Assembly (NCBI RefSeq): GCF_026672425.1
Contig: NZ_JAPPRC010000003.1
Coordinates: forward strand, 1,284,501-1,348,500
DNA from: Pannonibacter sp. SL95
Lineage (GTDB): Bacteria > Pseudomonadota > Alphaproteobacteria > Rhizobiales > Stappiaceae
Direction of reading: 5' to 3'
DNA length: 64,000 bases
Position numbers and translations under genes: made by a program. Numbering within the stretch: position 1 is the first letter of the stretch; each line of letters starts with the position of its first letter. The notes beneath the pieces are model-generated. The model made no database searches. It worked only from the letters and a program-made list of their open reading frames with translations, and was not told the DNA's origin. Positions 33,859-42,545 of this stretch are shown here, in pieces.

Positions 33859-36800
33859 ATGCCGAGCGAGAGGATAACCCTGACTTTGTGGATGTTTTTG
33901 AGGCAAGCGCATGAGTTCGCCTCGTCAAGGGGCCCATGGGTCGCCCGGGGGAGCCTGGAGCGAAATGCCTCTGCTTTTGCCTGGTCCTTCCTGATCCTTC
34001 TTGCCCTGGTTCTCTATGCCGCGCCGCTGTCCGTCGCCCGCGCCGAGAATCTGACCATCGTCGATCTACAGGCCAAGGCTGAAGAAGGCTATGGCCGGAT
34101 GATCCTGACCTTCAAGGACAAGACGCTCCTGCCGCACTACGACGCGACCGTGACCAGCGGCGTCCTGCGGATCGCCTTTGAAGAGCCCATTGCGATCAGT
34201 GTTGATGATGTTACGTTGCAGCTGGCGGACTATGTCGCCATTGCCCGCCGGGATCCGGACGGCAGCGCCATCCGTTTTGCCTTGAAGGACAAGTACCGCA
34301 TCAACACGCTGGAGGCGGGCGAGAAACTGTTCGTCGATATCCTGCCCGCGAACTGGCAGGGCTTGCCGCCGGGGTTGCCGGACGATGTGGTGCGTGAACT
34401 GGCCCGCCGTGCGGAAGAGGCGATGCGCCAGGTGCGTGCGCTGGAGCAGGCGAGGCTGAAGGTGGAGGAGGGGCCGCGCGTCAATCTGCGTGTCGGCGAA
34501 CATCCGACCTTCACGCGGCTTGTGTTCGACTGGACCGTCCGTTTCGATACGTCGTTCGTGCGCGAGGACGATATCGTGCGCGTGACCTTCAACCAGGCCG
34601 CCCAGCTCGATGTCAGCGACCTCAGGGCGCATCTGCCTCCCGGCGTCGTGGATGCGACGTCGTTTCTTGACGGTGGCAAGCTGAAGTTCCTCATGCGGAT
34701 CGATCCGACCGCCGACATCCGCGCTTTCCGGGAAGAGCAAACTTACGTCATCGACATTACCCCGACCGAGGGGCGCGTTGGCGATCCGGTGAATGATGCG
34801 ATCAGCGCGGCGATGAATGGCCGGCCGGCCGGCGCGCAAGGCCTGATTGTCGCGCCCGGATCAGGCGCGGGCAATGTGCCGCCATCGACACCGGCGGCGC
34901 CGCCGGCCGGTCAGGAGCCGGCACCGGCAGCTGGTGACGTCCCGAAGTCCGATCCCGAGTCAATCCCCAAACCTGGCGCCATCGCGCCGCCAGTGGTGCC
35001 TCTTCCTATCTTGGCAGATGCCGGGCCGGTGACGGACCCGGCCTTTCCGCTTCCAAGGGCCAAGCCTGTTGCAAGTGTCCTGGCGGCTCCCGACGTTCCC
35101 GTTGGCGCGCCATTGCCTGACGCGGGCGATCCGGCAACGGTCGCCTCGGTGCCGCTCGTTGAGCCGACGGTGGAGGCCGCGCCGCAGAAGCCGAGCGCGC
35201 CGGCAAATACAGTCATTGCGCAGGCTTCTCCGGCGGCTCAGAGTGCCGGTCCGCGTGTCCTGAGTGCGCAGAAGGACTTCGGAGACCGGATCATCAATGC
35301 CGTTCCGCTGGATCCGATGCCCTTCATGGCGACAACGGTTCTCTCGGATGCAACGCAGGAAACGCGGCCTCAGGTGCTCGAAGGGGTCAGGATCCCGCCA
35401 GCCATCGACCTGCGGCAGCCGTCGCCCTCAACCGCTGCCGATCCCTGGCGCGCCGCTGGTGGGGCGTCGTCCGGCGGATCAGGAACAATACCGGAGCCAA
35501 GGCCGGAAGCCCCGACACCGGAGAGCCTGCCGGCAGACGCGGCGGAGGCCGTTCGCAACTTCGTTGCTGCCGAAGCGCGCCGGATCGGCAACACGGTGCG
35601 CGTGGTGTTTCCCTTCCGCGAGCCGGTTGCAACCTCCGTGTTCCGGCGCAACGATTCCATCTGGATGGTGTTCGACACCAGCGTGACCATCGACATCCGC
35701 GCCATCCGCTCCGCTTTGCAGGACGTGGCGACCGGCATCGAGATGAAGGAATTCGGCGACTATCAGGTGCTGCGGGTTGATGTGACCTCGGCGGCCCTGG
35801 CGACCGTCGGGGCCGACGGCAATGCCTGGAACCTGGTTGTCGGCGACATGATCGTCGAGCCGTCGCGGCCGTTGGCGGTGGAGCGCAACATCCGCTCGGA
35901 CGGTGGCAACGTGTTGCGCATTCCCTTCCAGAAGCCGCAGCGGGTGCGCACCCTGACGGATCCGTTTGTTGGCGACACCATCATGACGGTGACCGGGTTC
36001 GGCCCGGCGCGCGGACTACTCAAGCCACAGCGCTTTGTGGATCTAGACACGCTTGCCTCAGCCCATGGTATCGCGATCGTGCCGCAGACCGACGGCGTGG
36101 TGCCGGAGCTCGCCGGGGATGACGTCATCCTTCAACGCGACAAGGGACTGACCCTGTCGAACGGCAACCTGCGCGGTTCGCGCGTTCTCAACACCATCGT
36201 TGATCCGAACCAGCCCAACTACGTGGACTTTACCAGCCTTGCGACCAAGGACGAGGAAGAGTTCATGAAGCGGCGGATGGAGCTGGAGACGGCCCTGACC
36301 AACGCGCCCGAAGAGCGCCGCCGCGGACCGCGCATGGATCTGGCCCGGTTCTATCTGGCGCATCTCCTTCCCTTTGAGGCGATGGGCATGATGCAGCTCG
36401 CGATGGAGGAGGAGCCGGCGCTGGCGGAGGAGAGCGCGTTCAACCTCATGATGGGCGCGGCGCAGACGCTGGCCGCGCGGCCGCTGGAAGCGCATCCGCA
36501 CCTCAACCGCCCGGACCTGAAGAACAGCCCCGATGCCGCCGTCTGGCAGACCATCGTCGAGGTTTCGCTCGGCAACTGGCCGGATGCGCGCATTTCCATG
36601 CCACGCGGCCGCGCTGTCATCGGCAACTATCCGGTGAGCATCCAGGCCGAGTTCAACATCGCCGCGGCGCAGGCCATGGTGGAGCTGAACGACTTCGGCA
36701 TGGCCAATGCCATTCTGGCGGAAATCGAGCCGGCCCTGATCTCGCCGGTTCAGGCCGCGCGCTATGACCTTCTGCGTGGCCGGGTGGCCGATGCCTCTGG

Positions 36801-37959
36801 CCGTTCGCTCGAGGCGCTGACGGCCTTCGATCTGGTGGCGCGGACCGACGACCGGCCTCGCGCTGCCGAGGCGACCTATCGCGCCCTGCGCATCCGCCAT
36901 CGTGACGGTGAGCTGACCACGGACCAGACCGTTGAAGAGCTCGCGGCGCTGGCAACGTGGTGGCGCGGTGATGAGGTCGAGCTGAAGACGCTGCGCTTCC
37001 TCGCGCAGCTGCAGGCGGAGCGGGGCAACTACCGCGAGGCCTTCGAGGCGATGAAGCTGGCGGTGCAGTCGGATTCGGAATCCGAGACCACGCGGCTGCT
37101 GCAGGAAGAAATGAACGCCCTGTTCGCGACCCTGTTCCTGGACGGCAAGGCGAACGAGATGCCGCCGGTCAAGGCACTGGCGCTGTTCTACGATTTCCGC
37201 GAGATGACGCCTCCGGGCCGTCAGGGCGACGAGATGGTGCGTGGCCTGGCCAAGCGCCTGGTTGAAGTGGAGCTGCTCGACCAGGCCAGCGCGCTGCTGC
37301 AGCACCAGGTCGACAACCGGCTGAAGGGGGCCGCGCGCGCGCAGATCGCGGCGGATCTGGCTGCGATCTATCTGATGGATCGCAAGCCGGAAAAGGCGCT
37401 GGGTGTGCTGAACCGCACGCGTCAGGCCAATCTGCCCTCAACGCTGGAGCGTCAGCGCAATGTGGTCGAGGCGCGCGCTCTGACCGAGAGCGGACGTCCG
37501 GATCTGGCGCTTGAGCTGGTGCGCAACATGCGCGGTGGCGAAGTGGACCGCCTGCGTGCCGACACGTTCTGGGCGGCGCAGAGCTGGCGTGAAGCCGGGG
37601 AACAGCTTGAGGCCATGTACGGGTCTCGCTGGTCCGACACGATCCCGCTCGAACAGATCGAGCGCAATGACATTCTGAAGGCGGGGATTGCCTACTCGCT
37701 CGCTGGCGATCAGCTCAGCCTCGACCGTCTGCGGACCAAATATTCGCCGAAGATGTCGGACAGTCCGGAATCCTTTGCCTTTGATGTGGTGACACGTCCG
37801 ATCGAGGCGCAGGGTGTGGAGTTCCTCGAGGTCGCCAAGGGCCTCGCCGACATCGATACGCTCAGCACCTTCATGGAAGAATACCGCCGCCAGTACATGA
37901 CGCCGGAGGCGGCGGGCAACGGCGGAGCGCTGGCCGATGCGCAGGCGTCGAACGGCTAG
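33859..37959 (+). CDS. Giant AMIN/TPR-like periplasmic protein in flagellar cluster
   Basis: A 1366-residue protein. A hydrophobic segment near residues 45-64 (FLILLALVLYAAPLSVARAE) looks like a signal anchor or peptide. Two beta-rich AMIN-like regions are visible at about 65-320 (DLQAKAEEGYGRMILTFKDK; REEQTYVIDITPTEGRV) and about 565-690. A Pro-rich linker covers about 330-440 and 520-560. From about residue 800 the protein is helical with TPR-like repeats to the end. AMIN domains often bind the cell wall. It follows motE and may belong to the same unit. The start among several nearby codons is uncertain. No specific function is known to me. Confidence 0.75.
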   Translation: MPSERITLTLWMFLRQAHEFASSRGPWVARGSLERNASAFAWSFLILLALVLYAAPLSVARAENLTIVDLQAKAEEGYGRMILTFKDKTLLPHYDATVTSGVLRIAFEEPIAISVDDVTLQLADYVAIARRDPDGSAIRFALKDKYRINTLEAGEKLFVDILPANWQGLPPGLPDDVVRELARRAEEAMRQVRALEQARLKVEEGPRVNLRVGEHPTFTRLVFDWTVRFDTSFVREDDIVRVTFNQAAQLDVSDLRAHLPPGVVDATSFLDGGKLKFLMRIDPTADIRAFREEQTYVIDITPTEGRVGDPVNDAISAAMNGRPAGAQGLIVAPGSGAGNVPPSTPAAPPAGQEPAPAAGDVPKSDPESIPKPGAIAPPVVPLPILADAGPVTDPAFPLPRAKPVASVLAAPDVPVGAPLPDAGDPATVASVPLVEPTVEAAPQKPSAPANTVIAQASPAAQSAGPRVLSAQKDFGDRIINAVPLDPMPFMATTVLSDATQETRPQVLEGVRIPPAIDLRQPSPSTAADPWRAAGGASSGGSGTIPEPRPEAPTPESLPADAAEAVRNFVAAEARRIGNTVRVVFPFREPVATSVFRRNDSIWMVFDTSVTIDIRAIRSALQDVATGIEMKEFGDYQVLRVDVTSAALATVGADGNAWNLVVGDMIVEPSRPLAVERNIRSDGGNVLRIPFQKPQRVRTLTDPFVGDTIMTVTGFGPARGLLKPQRFVDLDTLASAHGIAIVPQTDGVVPELAGDDVILQRDKGLTLSNGNLRGSRVLNTIVDPNQPNYVDFTSLATKDEEEFMKRRMELETALTNAPEERRRGPRMDLARFYLAHLLPFEAMGMMQLAMEEEPALAEESAFNLMMGAAQTLAARPLEAHPHLNRPDLKNSPDAAVWQTIVEVSLGNWPDARISMPRGRAVIGNYPVSIQAEFNIAAAQAMVELNDFGMANAILAEIEPALISPVQAARYDLLRGRVADASGRSLEALTAFDLVARTDDRPRAAEATYRALRIRHRDGELTTDQTVEELAALATWWRGDEVELKTLRFLAQLQAERGNYREAFEAMKLAVQSDSESETTRLLQEEMNALFATLFLDGKANEMPPVKALALFYDFREMTPPGRQGDEMVRGLAKRLVEVELLDQASALLQHQVDNRLKGAARAQIAADLAAIYLMDRKPEKALGVLNRTRQANLPSTLERQRNVVEARALTESGRPDLALELVRNMRGGEVDRLRADTFWAAQSWREAGEQLEAMYGSRWSDTIPLEQIERNDILKAGIAYSLAGDQLSLDRLRTKYSPKMSDSPESFAFDVVTRPIEAQGVEFLEVAKGLADIDTLSTFMEEYRRQYMTPEAAGNGGALADAQASNG

Positions 37960-37983
37960 GCGCGGCCAGTTGGCGCGCGCGTC

Positions 37984-38790
37984 CTAACCGCCGGTGCCGA
38001 AACTTCGCACAAGACTGCCGGCCACCAGGTTCCAGCCGTCCACCAGCACGAAGAAGATCAGCTTGAACGGCAGCGAGATGACCACGGGCGGCAACATCAT
38101 CATGCCCATGGACATGAGGATCGAGGCGATCACGAGGTCGATGATCAGGAACGGCAGATAGAGCAGGAAGCCGATTTCGAAGGCGCGGCGCAGTTCGCTG
38201 ATCATGAAGGCGGGGATCAGCACCTGGAACGACAATTCCTCGGGCGTCTCCGGAGTGGTCTGGCCGGACAGTTCCTGGAACAGCGCCAGATCCTTTTCGC
38301 GGACCTGCGAGCGCATGAAGGCGTGGAACGGTTCCGAGCCACGTTCAAACGCCTGCTCGAATTCGATCGTGCCTTCAACCAGCGGCTTGACGCCCTCGTC
38401 ATAGGCGAGCTGCAGCGTCGGGGCCATGATGAAGGCGGACAGGAAGATCGCCAGCGAGATCATGACCGAGTTGGGCGGGGCAGTCTGGAGGCCGATGGCC
38501 GAGCGCAGCAGCGACAGCACGACGACGATCCGGGTGAAGCACGTCACCATGATGAGGATCGACGGTGCGAGGCTGAGGATGGTCAGCAGGGCGACCATCT
38601 GCACCGCGCGCTCGGTGACGGTGGTGCCCTCGCCAAAGCCGATGGTCACCTGCTGTGCATCCGCGTGTCCGGCGCCAAGCAGGAAGACGGCGATCCCGGC
38701 AAGGGTTGCCAGGCCAGCCAGAGCATATCGGACCTGGCTGCGCCGGCGGCTTCTGCCTGCCGGTGCAGCCTGATGGCCGAGGCCGGTCAT
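37984..38790 (-). CDS. fliP: Flagellar export protein FliP
   Basis: A 268-residue core export-gate membrane protein. Family motifs are LTILSLAPSILIMVTCFTRI, LRSAIGLQTAPPNSVMISLA and, near the C-terminus, LLYLPFLIIDLVIASILMSM-GMMMLPP. It has an N-terminal hydrophobic signal-like segment (TLAGIAVFLLGAGHADA) and four membrane helices. FliP forms the export channel with FliQ and FliR, which are encoded at 42266-43319. The start overlaps the upstream reading frame by 4 bp. Confidence 0.96.
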   Translation of the reverse strand: MTGLGHQAAPAGRSRRRSQVRYALAGLATLAGIAVFLLGAGHADAQQVTIGFGEGTTVTERAVQMVALLTILSLAPSILIMVTCFTRIVVVLSLLRSAIGLQTAPPNSVMISLAIFLSAFIMAPTLQLAYDEGVKPLVEGTIEFEQAFERGSEPFHAFMRSQVREKDLALFQELSGQTTPETPEELSFQVLIPAFMISELRRAFEIGFLLYLPFLIIDLVIASILMSMGMMMLPPVVISLPFKLIFFVLVDGWNLVAGSLVRSFGTGG

Positions 38791-39842
38791 TTACGCCCTT
38801 GCACGCCGATTTCGGACAGAAGACGTGCCATCTCTTCCTCGATCGCGTTGACACCCGCCTCGTCGCGCGTGGCAACGGGAGCCTCGATCGTCGGGATGAC
38901 AACCTCCGGAGCGTCGGCAACCGGATCCTGCAGATCGGCGGCGGTCAGGCGGATTTCCGGGATGACCTGCGACAGCTTTGAGGCGGGGGCTTCGGCCGGT
39001 GCTGCGACCTCGATCTCCTCGCCAACGGTCAGAGCTGCGAGTGTTGCAGCCGAGGCGACGGTTTCTGCCGAGGCTTGCTTGGGCTCCGGACGGACGTCGA
39101 TCTCGAAAATGTCGTCGCCGGCACCAGACTGCGGGTCTGCGTCGTCAGCGGCGGTCGCAGGTTCTGCAGCCACGGGCTGGGCTGCTACGAGCGGCGTCAG
39201 GCGAACGTCAGTGGACAGGCCGGCCGCGGGACGTGCCAGCGGAGCGGCGGGGGCTGAAAGGTTCAAAGAGACCTCGGCCATGACCGAAGCCGCTGCGGGC
39301 GCTTGAGACGCAGCAGCCTCCGGCTTTGCGCTCACGGCCTGGGGGCGCGGCTGGGCCGGGAAGCCGCCGAAAGTCTTGACGCTTGCCGGAGCTGAAACAG
39401 CCGGAGCCGCAACTGCCGGAGCAGCGGGCGCAACCGGGGCTGGGCTCACGTCCGGTGCCCGTGCAGCCGGTGCTGAGGTGGTCACGACGGGAGCCTGCAC
39501 CTCGGCCTGGGCTGCCGTTTCAACGGCTGCAACGGGTGCTGGATCGATTGCGACGGCAGGCGCTGCCTGCTGCGCAGGCGGCGTTCCATTCGGGAAAGCG
39601 GTGCGTGCGCGTGCGGCCGGACCGGACGACGGCGGGGTCAGTTGCCGCCGGACTTCGGGTTCAGCCGGTGCGGCTGTACGCTCAGACGACTTGGACAGGC
39701 TGCGCGCGAGATCGGCGACAGCGGCGCGCATGGCTGCAACCGATGCGCCTGCCTTCGACGTCAGATTGGAAGCGGCTGCGGCGATGGCTTCGCCCGCAAT
39801 GGCGGCCGCGCGCGGAGCTTCGACGGGTGCGGCGGTGTCCAT
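38787..39842 (-). CDS. C-terminal Pro/Ala-rich part of FliO (separate frame)
   Basis: A 351-codon frame starting MDTAAPVEAPRAAAIAG. It is Ala/Pro/Val-rich and ends with a conserved-looking helix EEEMARLLSEIGVQGRK of a kind seen at the end of some alphaproteobacterial FliO-type proteins. An in-frame TAA sits two codons before the ATG. Dropping one C from AGCCATGG joins it smoothly to the FliO frame (VRLS then MDTAAPVE), so it is probably the C-terminal half of one long FliO of about 630 residues. The alternative is a distinct gene starting here. Confidence 0.55.
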   Translation of the reverse strand: MDTAAPVEAPRAAAIAGEAIAAAASNLTSKAGASVAAMRAAVADLARSLSKSSERTAAPAEPEVRRQLTPPSSGPAARARTAFPNGTPPAQQAAPAVAIDPAPVAAVETAAQAEVQAPVVTTSAPAARAPDVSPAPVAPAAPAVAAPAVSAPASVKTFGGFPAQPRPQAVSAKPEAAASQAPAAASVMAEVSLNLSAPAAPLARPAAGLSTDVRLTPLVAAQPVAAEPATAADDADPQSGAGDDIFEIDVRPEPKQASAETVASAATLAALTVGEEIEVAAPAEAPASKLSQVIPEIRLTAADLQDPVADAPEVVIPTIEAPVATRDEAGVNAIEEEMARLLSEIGVQGRK

Positions 39843-40677
39843 GGCTTAGCCGGACAGCGGTCTGCGCGGGGGCCTGTACTGGTTGCGGTGTGCTGCGGCG
39901 GAGCGGCTCGGTCAACGCGGCGATGCGGGGGCGCAGCGACTTCACATTGTCGCTGTCGTCTACCTCACGCGCGGTCTGAGCTGGCTCGATCCGCGGCGAA
40001 TTGTTCCGGCTGCGCAGGGCGGCGAGGGCTGCCTCCTGGGCTGTCTGACGCAAGGAAGACGGGCGCGGCTGCACGGGAGCGGCCGCCTGGGTGCGGTCCT
40101 GTCCGGGAGCGCTGCCAAGGTCTGCAGCCGGATGAGAGGTGATCTCGGCCATCTGCTGGGACGCCGGTTGATACTGGGCAGCGGCCGGCGCCGCAGCCAC
40201 GGGAGCCGCAACCATCTGCGGGGACTGCTGCGCAGGCGCGCTTGCAGCTGCAACGGGTGCCGGCGCGGTCGGCCAGTTTGGCTGCGCGGCATAAGGCTCC
40301 GGCTCGCCTTCAAAGGGCGGCGAGCCAAACTGCGGTGCGGGCTGGCCGCCACGCGGATAGCTGGCGGAGACCGGGTTGCCCCGGACGATCGCCTGTTCCA
40401 CGACCACGTCTGTCGGTCCGCCAACGAGGATCAGATGCTCCACATTGTCACGGCGCACGAGCAGCAGCCGGCGCCTCTGGTCGATGTGCATGGCATCCAT
40501 CACCGCGATGCGCGGCTGGCGGTTGCGGCCGGTCGAGATCCGGTTTCCGGTCAGTTGCCTCAGTACGAAGAGAACGAGACCAATCAGGCCGAACACAATG
40601 GCGAGGGCGATGATGAAGGACATCGCCCGTGCGATTCCGTCTCCCACGCCAAACGTTTCCGCGATCCATTCGTACAT
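39682..40677 (-). CDS. fliO: Flagellar biosynthetic protein FliO (frameshifted tail)
   Basis: A 331-codon frame. The first 115 residues are a typical FliO: one membrane helix (FIIALAIVFGLIGLVLFVL) and the small domain RQPRIAVMDAMHIDQRRRLLLVRRDNVEHLILVGG shortened to RRRLLLVRRDNVEHLILVGG. After this comes a Pro/Ala linker. From about residue 280 the sequence turns into Arg-rich text (GHRRTRRSSARGR) that looks out of frame, and the proper continuation lies at 38787-39842. FliO assists FliP insertion. It is divergent from flgB across 389 bp. Confidence 0.82.
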   Translation of the reverse strand: MYEWIAETFGVGDGIARAMSFIIALAIVFGLIGLVLFVLRQLTGNRISTGRNRQPRIAVMDAMHIDQRRRLLLVRRDNVEHLILVGGPTDVVVEQAIVRGNPVSASYPRGGQPAPQFGSPPFEGEPEPYAAQPNWPTAPAPVAAASAPAQQSPQMVAAPVAAAPAAAQYQPASQQMAEITSHPAADLGSAPGQDRTQAAAPVQPRPSSLRQTAQEAALAALRSRNNSPRIEPAQTAREVDDSDNVKSLRPRIAALTEPLRRSTPQPVQAPAQTAVRLSHGHRRTRRSSARGRHCGRSHRRSRFQSDVEGRRIGCSHARRCRRSRAQPVQVV

Positions 40678-40895
40678 GCGAACCTCTTGAAGCCGAGTGA
40701 GGGCCTGCAGTTATTCCGTCAGCCGGACGCACTGTCCACTGGCCAGCGGCCTTCCGTGTCGTGTGCAGATACCATCTGGAGCCGGTCAGGTATACTCTTG
40801 CGTCGTTGTGCGGAGCTTGCCGACAGCGTGACACCCGAGTCGGCCCTTGTCCGAGCGATGATTCTGTCTGTTCGTTAGCCAAGATTAACATTGCC

Positions 40896-40910
40896 CGGCA
40901 GAATTTGCCG
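40896..40910. promoter_or_regulatory. Palindrome CGGCA-N5-TGCCG, first of pair upstream of flgB
   Basis: A perfect 15-bp inverted repeat (CGGCA GAATT TGCCG). Its centre is 33 bp, about three helical turns, from the next copy. Confidence 0.62.
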
Positions 40911-40928
40911 AGCGCAGCCGACGCTAAG

Positions 40929-40943
40929 CGGCAGAAAATGCCG
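40929..40943. promoter_or_regulatory. Palindrome CGGCA-N5-TGCCG, second of pair upstream of flgB
   Basis: A perfect 15-bp inverted repeat (CGGCA GAAAA TGCCG) on the same helix face as the copy at 40896. A one-mismatch third copy (CGGCA ACACT TGCCT) is at 41028-41042, directly before the flgB start. Confidence 0.62.
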
Positions 40944-41003
40944 CAGAAATCCATGATTTCCACCGAAATGCGGCGGAAGTTCGAAAATGCAATATGCGCG
41001 ACC

Positions 41004-41018
41004 TTAACCTTTCGTTAA
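41004..41018. promoter_or_regulatory. CtrA-type box upstream of flgB
   Basis: A perfect TTAA-CCTTTCG-TTAA, 49 bp before the flgB start codon. This matches the CtrA consensus TTAA-N7-TTAA. No sigma-54 promoter is seen here. Confidence 0.6.
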
Positions 41019-41066
41019 CGATTTGATCGGCAACACTTGCCTATTCGTTAACAAATGGTGACTCGC

Positions 41067-41468
41067 ATGGCCTTGTCGGACCTTTCGATGTTCCGGGCGT
41101 TGAAATCCAAGATGCACTGGCACCAGTCGCGTCAGGGCGTCCTGTCGGAGAACGTCGCCAACGCCGACACGCCGGGTTACCGGGCCCGCGACATGAAGGC
41201 CTTCGACCTCGACAAGCTGGAAAACACCGGCAGCGAGGGCCTGTCGACCGCGATGACGCAGAAGAACCACCTGGCGGGGTTCATGACCGCGTCGTCGAAC
41301 AAGAACACGCGCATCGACACGTTCGAGGTCACGCCGGACGGCAACAGCGTGTCGCTTGAAGAACAGATGATGATGGTGACGGCCAACCAGATGGACTACC
41401 AGGCCGTGACCACCCTCTACACCAAGAGCATCGGGCTCATCCGCATCGCCCTCGGCAAGTCGGCGTAA
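41067..41468 (+). CDS. flgB: Flagellar proximal rod protein FlgB
   Basis: A 133-residue proximal rod protein with the motif SRQGVLSENVANADTPGYRARD near the N-terminus and the C-terminal MMMVTANQMDYQAVTTLYTK. The ATG at 41067 has GGTGA 5 nt upstream; the one at 41055 adds four residues without a ribosome site. It leads flgB-flgC-fliE-fliQ-fliR-flhB. Regulatory boxes upstream suggest an early class of expression. Confidence 0.94.
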   Translation: MALSDLSMFRALKSKMHWHQSRQGVLSENVANADTPGYRARDMKAFDLDKLENTGSEGLSTAMTQKNHLAGFMTASSNKNTRIDTFEVTPDGNSVSLEEQMMMVTANQMDYQAVTTLYTKSIGLIRIALGKSA

Positions 41469-41479
41469 GGAGCACTGCC

Positions 41480-41890
41480 ATGGATCTGGTCAAGTCCCTG
41501 TTCATTTCGGCATCTGGCCTGAAGGCGCAGAACGGCCGTATCCGCGTCATCGCGGAAAACATCGCCAACGCGGATTCGACCGGCAGGACGCCGGATGAAG
41601 ACCCCTATCGCCGCAAGATCCCGACCTTCAAGAACCAGTTCGATCGGGAACTGCAGGCCGAGACGGTCGCCCTCGGCCGTATCGAGGAAGACCGGTCGCA
41701 GTTTCCCACCCGCTACGAGCCTGGCCACCCGGCCGCCGATGCGACGGGCAACGTACGGATGCCGAATGTGAATTCGCTGGTGGAGAGCGTTGACATGCGC
41801 GAGGCGCAGCGCTCTTACGAGGCGAACCTGAATGTCATCGAAGCCACCCGCCGCATGTTGCAGCGGACCATTGATATCCTGCGCGGCTGA
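41480..41890 (+). CDS. flgC: Flagellar proximal rod protein FlgC
   Basis: A 136-residue rod protein of standard length. The N-terminus carries SLFISASGLKAQNGRIRVIA with ENIANADSTG, and the C-terminus MREAQRSYEANLNVIEATRR is typical. It begins 11 bp after flgB with AAGGAG upstream. Confidence 0.95.
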   Translation: MDLVKSLFISASGLKAQNGRIRVIAENIANADSTGRTPDEDPYRRKIPTFKNQFDRELQAETVALGRIEEDRSQFPTRYEPGHPAADATGNVRMPNVNSLVESVDMREAQRSYEANLNVIEATRRMLQRTIDILRG

Positions 41891-41917
41891 GTGCCGGTGC
41901 GCTGAGGAGACGTAGCC

Positions 41918-42229
41918 ATGTCCATTCCCTCGATTGCGGCCAACGCCTATCAGAACATGTCGCGGCTGACCAAGCCGATCGCGGCGGAAGTCTCGCCCGA
42001 TCCGTCCGGTGGCGTCGACTTTGGCGGTCTCGTCCGCGAGGCCGTGAACAACGTCGTCGATGGGGGCCGCGAGGCCGACAAGATGGCGCTGGGGTTGGTC
42101 CAGGGCAAGGCGGACGTGGTCGACGTGGTGACGGCGATTGCCGAAACCGAAGTCGCGCTGGAGACGATGGTCACGGTGCGCGACCGTGTCATTGCGGCCT
42201 ATGAAGAAATCATGCGCATGCCGATCTGA
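41918..42229 (+). CDS. fliE: Flagellar MS-ring/rod adapter FliE
   Basis: A 103-residue protein with the FliE C-terminal helix VVTAIAETEVALETMVTVRD followed by AYEEIMRMPI. FliE joins the MS ring to the rod. GAGGAGACG precedes the ATG. It lies 27 bp after flgC. Confidence 0.93.
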   Translation: MSIPSIAANAYQNMSRLTKPIAAEVSPDPSGGVDFGGLVREAVNNVVDGGREADKMALGLVQGKADVVDVVTAIAETEVALETMVTVRDRVIAAYEEIMRMPI

Positions 42230-42265
42230 TCGGCATTTGGTGCAGGACTAACCCCGGGGACAGGC

Positions 42266-42532
42266 ATGACCGGACCTGAAGTCATGGACGTGGCGCGCGA
42301 GGGCATCTGGACCCTCGTGCTTCTGGCTGCGCCGACGATGGTGGTCGGGCTGGTCGTCGGCGTCATCATTGCCCTGTTCCAGGCGCTGACGCAGATCCAG
42401 GAAATGACCTTGGTCTTCGTGCCGAAGATCCTCGCCATCTTCATAACCATGGTGCTGACGTTGCCATTCATGGGCAGCTTGATGAGCACCTTCATGGCGC
42501 GGATCAGCGAACTCATCCTGTTGACGGGCTGA
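42266..42532 (+). CDS. fliQ: Flagellar export protein FliQ
   Basis: An 88-residue, two-helix export-gate protein of standard length with LVVGVIIALFQALTQIQEMT and FVPKILAIF as family signatures. It packs with FliP and FliR in the inner membrane. Confidence 0.95.
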   Translation: MTGPEVMDVAREGIWTLVLLAAPTMVVGLVVGVIIALFQALTQIQEMTLVFVPKILAIFITMVLTLPFMGSLMSTFMARISELILLTG

Positions 42533-42545
42533 CGGGAGGCAGGCG

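Noticed and set aside
34847-35206. Frames in the Pro-rich linker of the giant protein as separate small genes
   Set aside because: Low-complexity GC-rich DNA gives open frames on all strands; none has a ribosome site or conserved look.
36058-37305. Minus-strand frame of 415 codons within the giant TPR gene
   Set aside because: Codon-position GC pattern and sequence quality favour the plus-strand gene; this is a shadow.
41028-41042. GGCAACACTTGC before flgB as a sigma-54 promoter
   Set aside because: Only 8 bp lie between GG and GC instead of 10; it fits better as a degenerate copy of the CGGCA palindrome.
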